From assembly GCA_945901145.1 (NCBI GenBank), contig CAMDJY010000010.1:1-13726 (forward strand): a DNA stretch of 13,726 nt. The letters are read 5' to 3'. The notes beneath the pieces are model-generated. The model made no database searches and was not told where the DNA came from. It saw only the letters and a list, made by a program, of their open reading frames with translations. The position numbers and the translations under genes were made by a program. Source of the stretch: Legionella genomosp. 1 (lineage in GTDB: Bacteria > Pseudomonadota > Gammaproteobacteria > Legionellales > Legionellaceae). Shown here one piece after another: positions 7,594 to 13,726 of this stretch. Position 1 is the stretch's first letter. Every line of letters begins with the position of its first letter.

Positions 7594-8145
7594 ATGCCAG
7601 ATCTAGACGATGAAAACGCCCTATTTCGTCGCATGATGAAAGATGTTAAACCACTGAAGGAACATAAGGACCTCAGAGCCCCCAAGTATCAACAACCTCC
7701 TAAAATTGTTAGTAAAAAACATGAGCATTTAACTCAAGAAAAACCACACCTGGCAGAACTTGCTGATCCATACGAGCAAACGATTACTGCTGCAACGATT
7801 TTATCCTACCAACAGCATCCGTTACCTAACAAACGCTTTCGCGAATTAAAACAAGGACAAATTCCTAAAGATGATTTTCTCGATCTTCATGGTTGTAATA
7901 TTAATAAAGCACGCGAAACATTATGGCAATTTGTGCATAAGGCCTATGCCAAACACCATCGCTGTGTCCTCATCATTCATGGAAAAGGTGGGCAACAGAA
8001 TGAAATATCTATTTTAAAAAGTCATGTTAATCATTGGCTCAAGCAATGTGAACCGGTCATTGCTTTTCACAGTGCACGCGTGCAAGAAGGCGGTACTGGC
8101 GCGGTTTATGTCTTATTAAAAAAAAACCGTGATGATATCGATTGA
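7594..8145 (+). CDS. Smr-domain endonuclease (SmrA/SmrB family)
   Basis: 183-aa protein with a C-terminal Smr domain. Domain landmarks are the catalytic DLHG (97-100), IHGKG (128-132) and GGTGAVYVLL (166-175). In E. coli, SmrB cleaves mRNA between collided ribosomes to start rescue, using its DLH motif and an N-terminal helix. Here the N-terminus (DDENALFRRMMKDVKPLK) is like that of E. coli SmrA/SmrB, and the gene faces prmB as smrB does in E. coli. However, the end of the domain (IHGKG, GGxGAxYVLL) is closer to SmrA, while the DLHG of the nuclease-active type is kept. I therefore give no subfamily symbol. The start ATG 7594 has a near-perfect AGGAGGT 4 bases upstream. About 52 AT-rich bases separate it from udk. 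Confidence 0.9.
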   Translation: MPDLDDENALFRRMMKDVKPLKEHKDLRAPKYQQPPKIVSKKHEHLTQEKPHLAELADPYEQTITAATILSYQQHPLPNKRFRELKQGQIPKDDFLDLHGCNINKARETLWQFVHKAYAKHHRCVLIIHGKGGQQNEISILKSHVNHWLKQCEPVIAFHSARVQEGGTGAVYVLLKKNRDDID

Positions 8146-8197
8146 ATTTTTTATCATAACCATTTAAGATTTGAACAAAATTTTTGAAGTTAATACT

Positions 8198-8830
8198 ATG
8201 AGCAAACAAGCGATTATCATCGGCATTGCAGGCCCTTCTGCTTCAGGGAAGAGTTTATTATCAAATACCATCGTCAATGAATTAGGTTCAGATCAAGTCG
8301 TCGTGATCTCTGAAGATGCATATTATAAAGATAATAGTCATTTACCATTTAAAGAACGTGAACAGATTAATTATGATCACCCAGATTCATTCGATCATGC
8401 CCTATTAGTCGAACATTTAAAACATCTACAACAAGGTGAAAGTGTTGATATTCCAATTTACTCTCATGTCAAACATATGCGGTTACCCGAAACTCGAAAT
8501 ATCGGCAAGCACACAATTATTGTTTTAGAAGGCATCTTACTCTTCAGTGAAAAAACACTGCGAGAAATCATGGATATTCGAATTTTCATGTCAGCACCTT
8601 TAGATGTTTGCTTAATTCGTAGGCTTAAACGCGATGTCGTGGAACGCCAACGCTCAGTTGAGTCCGTTCTGCATCAATATGAAACCACTGTGCGCCCAAT
8701 GTATTTACAATTTATTGAACCCTCCAGCCGTTACGCAGATTTAATTGTTCCTCGTGGCGGCGAAAACCGCATCGCGATTGATATGATTCAAGCAAAAATG
8801 CGTGAGTTATTATCTATGAGTCGCTCATAA
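8198..8830 (+). CDS. udk: Uridine kinase
   Basis: Phosphorylates uridine and cytidine to UMP and CMP in pyrimidine salvage. The 210-aa protein (E. coli 213) has the P-loop GPSASGKS (12-19), the substrate motif SEDAYYKD (38-45), NYDHP (58-62), EGILL (111-115) and the lid RRLKRDVVERQRS (141-153), then FIEPSSRYADLIVPRGG typical of the family. I chose ATG 8198 (MSKQAIIIGIAG). A TTG in frame at 8171 would add nine residues but has no Shine-Dalgarno. The ribosome site before 8198 is weak (GAAG 10 bases upstream). It is followed 20 bases later by fabI on the same strand, so the two are probably co-transcribed. Confidence 0.95.
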   Translation: MSKQAIIIGIAGPSASGKSLLSNTIVNELGSDQVVVISEDAYYKDNSHLPFKEREQINYDHPDSFDHALLVEHLKHLQQGESVDIPIYSHVKHMRLPETRNIGKHTIIVLEGILLFSEKTLREIMDIRIFMSAPLDVCLIRRLKRDVVERQRSVESVLHQYETTVRPMYLQFIEPSSRYADLIVPRGGENRIAIDMIQAKMRELLSMSRS

Positions 8831-8850
8831 AATAAACTAAGGAGACATCA

Positions 8851-9639
8851 ATGGGATTTTTAAGCGGAAAAAAAGCGCTGATTATTGGTTTAGCAAGTAA
8901 ACGTTCTATTGCTTATGGCATAGCCAAAGCGTTGCATGAACAAGGTGCATCACTGGCTTTTACCTATCAAAATGAACGCTTACAGTTACGTGTAGAAGAG
9001 ATGGCAAATGAATTCAATTCAACATTCACCTGCCCATGTGATGTCGCCCAGGATGAAGATATTACTAACCTATTTACCCAACTCAGAAAACACTGGGATA
9101 ATTTTGATATTCTTATCCATTCTGTTGCCTACGCCCCACAAGACCAAATCAGTGGAGACTTCGTAGACCATGCAAGCCGAGAAGGATTTAAAATTGCACA
9201 TGACATCAGCGTCTATAGCTTAGTCGCTTTAGCCAAGGCAGCCTTACCGATGATGGAAGGCACACAAGGCTCTCTACTTACCCTAAGTTATTATGGTGCT
9301 GAAAAGGCCGTGCCTAATTATAATACAATGGGTGTTGCAAAAGCAGCCTTAGAATCAGCTGTACGCTATCTCGCTGCGAGCTTAGGACCCAAAAACATTC
9401 GAGTCAATGCCATCTCTGCAGGTCCAATTAAAACATTAGCAGCTGCAGGTATTAAAGATTTCAAAAAGTTTCAAACTGCCTATGCATCGATTGCACCATT
9501 AAAACGTAATGTAACAACCGAAGAAGTTGGCAATACCGCAGCCTTTCTCTGCTCAGATTTAGCCTCAGGAATCACCGGCGAAGTGGTGCATGTCGATGGC
9601 GGATATCATGCAGTAGCAAACTGTGATTTGGGAGAGTAA
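8851..9639 (+). CDS. fabI: Enoyl-[acyl-carrier-protein] reductase (NADH), FabI
   Basis: Catalyses the last step of each fatty-acid elongation cycle, reducing trans-2-enoyl-ACP with NADH. 262 aa, the same length as E. coli FabI. It is a divergent short-chain dehydrogenase: the nucleotide motif is [13 protein letters not shown] (13-25), and the active site is Y147, Y157 and K164 ([22 protein letters not shown] region), matching Y146, Y156 and K163 of E. coli. [14 protein letters not shown] and [11 protein letters not shown] complete the fold. The position equal to G93, where changes give triclosan resistance in E. coli, is A93 here (SVAYAP), and the F203 equivalent is kept (F204); drug response cannot be deduced. 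AAGGAGA stands 7 bases before ATG 8851. It lies between udk and nudC in one run of genes. Confidence 0.97.
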   Translation: MGFLSGKKALIIGLASKRSIAYGIAKALHEQGASLAFTYQNERLQLRVEEMANEFNSTFTCPCDVAQDEDITNLFTQLRKHWDNFDILIHSVAYAPQDQISGDFVDHASREGFKIAHDISVYSLVALAKAALPMMEGTQGSLLTLSYYGAEKAVPNYNTMGVAKAALESAVRYLAASLGPKNIRVNAISAGPIKTLAAAGIKDFKKFQTAYASIAPLKRNVTTEEVGNTAAFLCSDLASGITGEVVHVDGGYHAVANCDLGE

Positions 9640-9644
9640 TCATC

Positions 9645-10409
9645 ATGAGCACCCCACATGCAGTATGCTTTTATGGAGATCGGGTGCTCTTAAAACGTAA
9701 CACGCAACAATTTATTCTGCCACTGCATGCAGTGGACACCACCAAACTGTCAATACGCCATCAACTCTCTTTTTCTTATCAACAAAGCTTCATTCATGCA
9801 ATTGCTTTAGACTCTGAAATCGCTGAAGATCCTGACTTTGTTCTTATTTCCGCTCGAGATATTTTAAAAATCGCCGAAAATATTGAACAATGTCAGTTAC
9901 TCTGTCGCAGTAAACAATTGTTAACCTGGCACCATCATAGTTTATATTGCGGACATTGCGGACATGCGACCCAAATTTCAACGAGAGAACTTTGTAAGAT
10001 TTGTGAATCATGTCAAACCAATATTTATCCCTCAACATCACCCGCCGTCATTGTCTTAATTCAACACCAAGATAAAATCCTATTAGGACGATCTGCGCAT
10101 TTTCCAGCAGGCATGTATAGTGCACTTGCAGGTTTTGTAGAAGCAGGAGAAAGTTGTGAGGAAACCGTCATGCGTGAAGTCAAAGAAGAAATCAATATTC
10201 AAATCAAAAATATTCGTTATTTTGGCAGTCAATCATGGCCTTTTCCCAATTCCTTCATGATCGGTTTCTTAGCAGACTATGATCAAGGTCAAATTTCTAT
10301 TAATCAAGCTGAACTAGAAGATGCTCAATGGTTTGATAAACAGCATCTTCCACTCATCCCACCACCGTTTAGTATCGCCAGACAGATGATTGATCACTGC
10401 ATTAAGTGA
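9645..10409 (+). CDS. nudC: NADH pyrophosphatase / NAD-RNA decapping Nudix hydrolase NudC
   Basis: Hydrolyses NADH and removes NAD caps from RNA 5' ends. 254 aa, like E. coli NudC (257). A central zinc ribbon has C102, C105, C120 and C123 with spacing 3-15-3, as in E. coli. The Nudix box starts at G163 (GFVEAGE...REVKEE) with E169, E178, E181 and E182 present. The NudC signature after it reads SQSWPFPNS (195-203), against the usual SQPWPFPxS. The box's last glycine is also replaced (EEINI rather than EExGU), while the metal-binding glutamates are intact, so activity is still likely. ATG 9645 is 5 bases after the fabI stop, and its Shine-Dalgarno GGGAGAG lies in the last codons of fabI, so it is probably coupled to fabI. 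Confidence 0.93.
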   Translation: MSTPHAVCFYGDRVLLKRNTQQFILPLHAVDTTKLSIRHQLSFSYQQSFIHAIALDSEIAEDPDFVLISARDILKIAENIEQCQLLCRSKQLLTWHHHSLYCGHCGHATQISTRELCKICESCQTNIYPSTSPAVIVLIQHQDKILLGRSAHFPAGMYSALAGFVEAGESCEETVMREVKEEINIQIKNIRYFGSQSWPFPNSFMIGFLADYDQGQISINQAELEDAQWFDKQHLPLIPPPFSIARQMIDHCIK

Positions 10410-10429
10410 CTAAAATAATTACAGAAGCA

Positions 10430-10458
10430 TTGCGTATGTACAATAATCCTGACATAAT
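10430..10458 (+). promoter_or_regulatory. Predicted sigma70 extended -10 promoter of rsfS-rlmH
   Basis: TTGCGT (10430-10435), a 17-base spacer, then CATAAT (10453-10458) preceded by TGA, the extended -10 pattern. Initiation near 10465 would leave about 20 bases of leader before ATG 10487. No terminator is seen between nudC and this site, so read-through from the upstream genes is also possible. Confidence 0.55.
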
Positions 10459-10486
10459 GTTTCGTTTATTTGGGTAAATTAGTTTT

Positions 10487-10819
10487 ATGTCGGAACTGAA
10501 TGTGAACTTAGAGACACTGCTTGCTATTATCGATGCCAATCATGCCGTTGACGTTGTTGTGATTGATGTAAAAGACCAAACCAGCATCACAGACTACATG
10601 ATTGTCTGTAGCGGACGCTCTTCGCGTCAGGTGCGTGCAATTGCAGAAAATCTGATGACAGAAATGAAACAACGCGGTTTATCTGCGTTAGGTTACCATG
10701 GTCTTGATGAAGGCGAATGGGCGCTCATTGATTTTGCAGATTTCGTTGTCCATATCATGCAACCGACAACGCGCGATTTTTATAATTTAGAAGATTTATG
10801 GCAGAAAAAATCGGTTTGA
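10487..10819 (+). CDS. rsfS: Ribosomal silencing factor RsfS
   Basis: 110-aa protein of the RsfS/Iojap family, which binds L14 on the 50S subunit and blocks joining with the 30S subunit when nutrients are scarce. Family landmarks are VVVIDVKDQTSITDYMIVCSG (about 23-43), SSRQVRAIAENL, GLDEGEWALIDFADFVVHIM and a final YNLEDLW. Length fits (E. coli 105). The ribosome site before ATG 10487 is poor: only a G-run (TTGGG) 13 bases upstream. rlmH follows 3 bases after the stop, the usual pairing of these two genes. In many gammaproteobacteria a DNA-polymerase delta or nadD gene precedes rsfS; here it is nudC. Confidence 0.95.
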   Translation: MSELNVNLETLLAIIDANHAVDVVVIDVKDQTSITDYMIVCSGRSSRQVRAIAENLMTEMKQRGLSALGYHGLDEGEWALIDFADFVVHIMQPTTRDFYNLEDLWQKKSV

Positions 10820-10822
10820 TTC

Positions 10823-11293
10823 ATGCTTAAAATAACCATCATCACCTTAGGAAACAAAATGCCTGGCTGGGTTGAAGATGCAAGCCAGGCATTTATGAAG
10901 CGTCTTCAAGATCATGTGCAGCTAAACTTAATTGAAATGCCTTTAATCAAGCGTGGTAAATCATCTGATGTTACACGTATCTTAGAAAAAGAAATGCTAA
11001 ATATGCGCGCGGCAATCCCCAATCAAAGCTACCTGATTGCACTCGATAAATCTGGTCGCATGTTTTCAAGTGAACAACTTGCAACTCAGCTCGAACAATT
11101 ACAACAAAAAACCAGTCATCTATGTTTTTTGATTGGCGGCCCAGAGGGGATCAGTGCCGAATTACTTCGAGCCTGTCATGAACGATGGTCGTTATCGACA
11201 CTGACTTTTCCACATACAATTGCACGAATAATCCTGCTAGAAGCTTTATACCGCTCCTGGTCAATTTTACAGAATCATCCTTATCATAAGTAA
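10823..11293 (+). CDS. rlmH: 23S rRNA pseudouridine-1915 N3-methyltransferase RlmH
   Basis: SPOUT-class methyltransferase that adds a methyl group to pseudouridine 1915 in helix 69 of 23S rRNA on assembled 70S ribosomes. 156 aa (E. coli 155). The N-terminus [17 protein letters not shown] is typical. The SAM-binding trefoil-knot motifs are LIGGPEG (103-109) and [13 protein letters not shown] (123-135), and the conserved end is NHPYHK, whose tail helps bind the ribosome. It starts 3 bases after rsfS and is almost certainly cotranscribed with it. It converges on frr with only 17 bases between the stop codons. Confidence 0.97.
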   Translation: MLKITIITLGNKMPGWVEDASQAFMKRLQDHVQLNLIEMPLIKRGKSSDVTRILEKEMLNMRAAIPNQSYLIALDKSGRMFSSEQLATQLEQLQQKTSHLCFLIGGPEGISAELLRACHERWSLSTLTFPHTIARIILLEALYRSWSILQNHPYHK

Positions 11294-11300
11294 AACTTTA

Positions 11301-11310
11301 GCAACGTTGC
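11301..11310. repeat. 10-bp perfect palindrome between rlmH and frr
   Basis: GCAACGTTGC is its own reverse complement and fills most of the 17-base gap between two convergent stop codons. It has no loop and no following T-run, so it is not a standard intrinsic terminator in either direction. It may be chance. Confidence 0.6.
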
Positions 11311-11868
11311 CTATATCTGCATTAAATCTTTTTCTTTAACTTGCAATACTGTTTCAATCTCAGCGATATATTGATCCGTTAGTTTTTGCACTACTTCACT
11401 CGCACGACGCTCATCATCTTCAGAAATGTCTTTTGCTTTAACACTATCTTTCAAAGTCTGATTTGCATCACGGCGTATATTACGAATCGCGACACGCCCT
11501 TGCTCTGCTTCATGACGAACAATGCGGATCATTTCTTTGCGACGTTCTTCGCTTAATGGCGGTAAAGGCACGCGAATGGTTGTGCCTGAAGTGGCAGGGT
11601 TCAGGCCTAAATCTGACGTCAGAATTGCTTTTTCAATTGCTTGCATCATCGATTTTTCCCAAGGCGTCACTGTCAATGTCCGGGCATCAGAACTGGTGAT
11701 ATTAGCCACCTGACTTAATGCTGTTGGTGTGCCATAATAATCAACTTGAACATGATCTAACAAACTTGCATGTGCTCTTCCAGTTCTAATTTTACTCATT
11801 TCATGTTGTAAAGATTCAACAGCTTTTTGCATTCGTTTTTCTGCATCTCGCTTAATATCATTTACCAT
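11311..11868 (-). CDS. frr: Ribosome recycling factor
   Basis: Works with EF-G to split the post-termination ribosome. 185 aa, as in E. coli. Family features are the N-terminal helix with [13 protein letters not shown] (26-38), the short domain II between about residues 31 and 104 ([41 protein letters not shown]), and the final helices with [16 protein letters not shown], where R132 is the functionally important arginine. ATG 11868 lies 11 bases inside the end of pyrH, and its AGGAG is 6 bases upstream within pyrH, so expression is probably coupled. In E. coli the two genes are separated by a clear gap. Confidence 0.97.
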   Translation of the reverse strand: MVNDIKRDAEKRMQKAVESLQHEMSKIRTGRAHASLLDHVQVDYYGTPTALSQVANITSSDARTLTVTPWEKSMMQAIEKAILTSDLGLNPATSGTTIRVPLPPLSEERRKEMIRIVRHEAEQGRVAIRNIRRDANQTLKDSVKAKDISEDDERRASEVVQKLTDQYIAEIETVLQVKEKDLMQI

Positions 11869-12601
11869 GATTTGCTCCTACGTATGTTCCAATATGTTCG
11901 CCAAGTACAATTTTATTCAAAGCGCCTGATGCCGCCATATCAAAAACGAGTAAGGGCATCCCATGATCTTGACATAAACAAATAGCGGTCAAATCCATGA
12001 CTTCCAAGCCTTGTGTTAACACGTCTCGATAAGTCAAAAATTCATAACGTTTAGCATCTTGATTCTTGACTGGATCAGCTGAATAAATTCCATCGACTTT
12101 TGTTGCTTTTAATACAATATCCGCACCAACTTCAATCGCACGTAAACATGCAGCCGTATCTGTGGTAAAAAAAGGATTACCAATACCCGCTGCAAAAATA
12201 ATCACATGTTTATTGCGAAGATGGGTAATCGCCTTACGACGATTATAAGGATCAACCACACCGAGCATGGGAATTGCCGACATAATGCGCGCCGGCAAAT
12301 CAATGCGCTCTAATGCATCGCGCAGTGCTAGTGCATTCATCACCGTCGCGAGCATACCCATATGATCACCGGTCACACGGCCTAAGCCTGCTTCTGATAA
12401 TACTTTTCCACGAAACAGATTACCACCACCAATCACCAACCCAACTTCAACGCCCAAATTAATAAGTGCAGCTACATCGCTTGCAATTGTATCTAATATC
12501 AACGGATCAATACCAGAGCGAGCACTGCCCATCAGCGCTTCACCGCTATATTTGAGTAAAATCCGTTTATATTTTAGTTTAGGTTGATTATTGTCAATCA
12601 T
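11858..12601 (-). CDS. pyrH: Uridylate kinase (UMP kinase)
   Basis: Bacterial UMP kinase of the amino-acid-kinase fold; makes UDP from UMP as a hexamer, normally activated by GTP and inhibited by UTP. 247 aa (E. coli 241). Motifs: [11 protein letters not shown] (15-25) for phosphate binding, GGGNLFRG (58-65), [20 protein letters not shown] (78-97) with the UMP-contacting aspartate D79, [10 protein letters not shown] (141-150), and [13 protein letters not shown] (165-177). The start ATG overlaps the tsf stop as ATGA. Its stop lies 11 bases inside frr. Uracil-nucleotide supply from this enzyme is close in pathway to udk in the same window, though they are on opposite strands. Confidence 0.97.
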   Translation of the reverse strand: MIDNNQPKLKYKRILLKYSGEALMGSARSGIDPLILDTIASDVAALINLGVEVGLVIGGGNLFRGKVLSEAGLGRVTGDHMGMLATVMNALALRDALERIDLPARIMSAIPMLGVVDPYNRRKAITHLRNKHVIIFAAGIGNPFFTTDTAACLRAIEVGADIVLKATKVDGIYSADPVKNQDAKRYEFLTYRDVLTQGLEVMDLTAICLCQDHGMPLLVFDMAASGALNKIVLGEHIGTYVGANHGK

Positions 12602-13485
12602 GATTCACGAACCTGTGCCATCACTTCTTCAACAAAATTATCTTCTTTCTTTTCTATGCCCTCGCCGACTTCTAATCGAACAAAAGAAACAACCTCAGTA
12701 TTTTTTTCTTTTAACAGCTGTGCCACTTTCTTGTTTGGATCTTTAACATAAGGTTGGCCCATTAAGCTGACTTCATCAACATATTTACTAATTCGACCGT
12801 CAACCATCTTGGCAATAATATCTGCAGGTTTACCGCTAGTACTCGCTTGTGCCGTAAAAATTTCGCGCTCATGATCAATTTCAGATTGGGGGACATCTTC
12901 ACATCGAATGACTAACGGTCGATTTGCTGCAATATGCATCGCAATATCTTTTGCCAATGTTTCATCTTGAGTATTAATTGCAACCAATACGCCAATGCGT
13001 GAACCATGTAAATAAGCACCGACAGCACCTTCTGCTTCAACCAAAGCAATGCGACGAATTTTAATATTTTCACCGAGTTTCGCAATCAATTCTTGGCGTT
13101 TTTGCTCAACGGTATGCTCAGTACCAGGCATAGGCGTTGTTGCTAAAATATCGATATCCGTAATTTTTTCTTTTAATGCTGTTTCTGCAAGTGTTTTGGC
13201 AAAATGCGTGAAATTTTCATCGCGCGCAACGAAGTCAGTTTCGCTATTAATCTCAACCATTAATGCAGCACGGCCATCTGCAGAGCGTGCAACAGCAACC
13301 ACACCTTCAGCAGCAATTCGATCAGCTTTTTTATCTGCTTTCGCTTGACCCGCTTTACGCATTTCATCAATTGCCAATTTAATATCACCGTTTACATGAG
13401 GTAAGCTTAAGAATTTTTTACATTCCATCATCGCTACGCCAGTGCGTTGACGCAGCTCCATGACTAATTTAGCATCAATTGACAT
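12598..13485 (-). CDS. tsf: Elongation factor Ts
   Basis: Guanine-nucleotide exchange factor for EF-Tu. 295 aa (E. coli 283). The N-terminal UBA-like domain has [16 protein letters not shown] (11-26). The TDF signature at 83-85 ([11 protein letters not shown]) carries the D84-F85 pair that disrupts Mg binding in EF-Tu. The core domain has LGENIKIRR and [12 protein letters not shown], and the coiled-coil arm spans roughly 180-230. ATG 13485 has GGAG 8 bases upstream. It ends in an ATGA overlap with pyrH. It lies downstream of rpsB, separated by 81 bases that hold a hairpin. Confidence 0.97.
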   Translation of the reverse strand: MSIDAKLVMELRQRTGVAMMECKKFLSLPHVNGDIKLAIDEMRKAGQAKADKKADRIAAEGVVAVARSADGRAALMVEINSETDFVARDENFTHFAKTLAETALKEKITDIDILATTPMPGTEHTVEQKRQELIAKLGENIKIRRIALVEAEGAVGAYLHGSRIGVLVAINTQDETLAKDIAMHIAANRPLVIRCEDVPQSEIDHEREIFTAQASTSGKPADIIAKMVDGRISKYVDEVSLMGQPYVKDPNKKVAQLLKEKNTEVVSFVRLEVGEGIEKKEDNFVEEVMAQVRES

Positions 13486-13504
13486 TTTTTATTCTCCGCT
13501 TATA

Positions 13505-13527
13505 TAAAACAGCCCGATAAACGGGCT
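13505..13527 (-). terminator. Attenuator-like hairpin between rpsB and tsf
   Basis: Read on the minus strand, AGCCCG / CGGGCT form a 6-bp stem around a 5-base loop (TTTAT), followed by GTTTTATATA. The U-run is short and broken, so it would be a leaky terminator that lowers tsf-pyrH-frr output relative to rpsB. A partial terminator in this position is known from E. coli rpsB-tsf. Confidence 0.65.
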
Positions 13528-13566
13528 ACATGATAACTCTAATCAATAATCAATGAAGTAAAAAAT

Positions 13567-13726
13567 CTAATTTGACTCAGACTCACCAACTTCGGGTTTT
13601 TCAGCGACTTCAATGAATTCTTCAGAAACAATACCACCCACGGTGTTTGTTTGTTTGGCGTCTAAAATGGCATCAGCAACTGCGCGAACATAGATTTCAA
13701 TCGCACGCATCGAATCATCATTTCCA
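13567..13726 (-). CDS. rpsB: 30S ribosomal protein S2, C-terminal part
   Basis: Only the last 52 residues are in the window; the gene continues past the right edge. The visible sequence begins GNDDSMRAIEIYVRAVADAI, a typical S2 C-terminal helix, and ends in an acidic tail (IVSEEFIEVAEKPEVGESESN) before a TAG stop at 13569-13567. Identity is also supported by tsf following on the same strand in the classic order rpsB-tsf-pyrH-frr. S2 is a 30S protein needed for S1 binding and start-site selection. In E. coli it represses its own operon; whether that holds here cannot be seen because the leader is outside the window. Confidence 0.92.
   Translation of the reverse strand, partial: GNDDSMRAIEIYVRAVADAILDAKQTNTVGGIVSEEFIEVAEKPEVGESESN

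Noticed and set aside
8131..8158. Possible hairpin with T-run after the Smr gene
   Set aside because: The pairing (TGATGAT with ATCATA) is short and AT-only, too weak to call a terminator.
8171..8197. TTG start of udk at 8171
   Set aside because: No ribosome site, and the family N-terminus fits ATG 8198.

Overview
The window looks like a stretch of a moderately AT-rich gammaproteobacterial chromosome, most likely from the order Legionellales (Legionella/Coxiella/Aquicella-like). Two things point there. The housekeeping proteins (RNase E, PrmB, Udk, FabI, NudC, RlmH, Frr, PyrH, EF-Ts, S2) are all clearly gammaproteobacterial in motif and length. In addition, an ankyrin-repeat protein resembling the conserved Legionella Dot/Icm effector AnkH/LegA3 sits among them. 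No tRNA, rRNA, insertion sequence, CRISPR array or prophage gene was seen. Coding density is very high: the longest gene-free gap is about 137 bases.

Layout. (1) 5-1921, plus strand: a complete RNase E gene with a short C-terminal tail, closed by a clear intrinsic terminator (1942-1967). (2) 1968-7456, minus strand, in transcription order: prmB, asd, a 133-aa protein of unknown function, the AnkH-like ankyrin protein, and a ThDP-dependent 2-oxo-acid decarboxylase. Gaps between these genes are 0, 57, 0 and 5 nt, so they read as one operon, with an internal promoter in the 57-nt gap carrying three perfect 7-bp repeats. (3) 7594-10409, plus strand: an Smr-domain nuclease divergent from prmB, then udk, fabI and nudC, closely spaced. 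(4) 10487-11293, plus strand: rsfS and rlmH, ribosome-related genes with their own promoter. (5) 11311 to the end, minus strand: the classic rpsB-tsf-pyrH-frr cluster (rpsB truncated by the window edge), with a hairpin between rpsB and tsf and overlapping genes tsf/pyrH (4 nt) and pyrH/frr (11 nt).

Functionally, most of the window is translation and RNA metabolism: RNA decay (Rne), L3 methylation (PrmB), ribosome rescue or collision cleavage (Smr), 23S rRNA methylation (RlmH), ribosome silencing (RsfS), elongation and recycling (EF-Ts, RRF, S2). There are also core enzymes for nucleotides (Udk, PyrH), NAD-cap/NADH hydrolysis (NudC), fatty acids (FabI) and the aspartate pathway (Asd).

The one accessory-looking block is 1968-5458: unknown protein, AnkH-like protein and keto-acid decarboxylase. 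The AnkH-like protein has an ankyrin N-terminus followed by a region in which His244, Asp259, Gln320 and Cys325 occur in the order typical of clan CE cysteine proteases. This is the most interesting signal in the window. It is an inference from motif order and needs a structural check.
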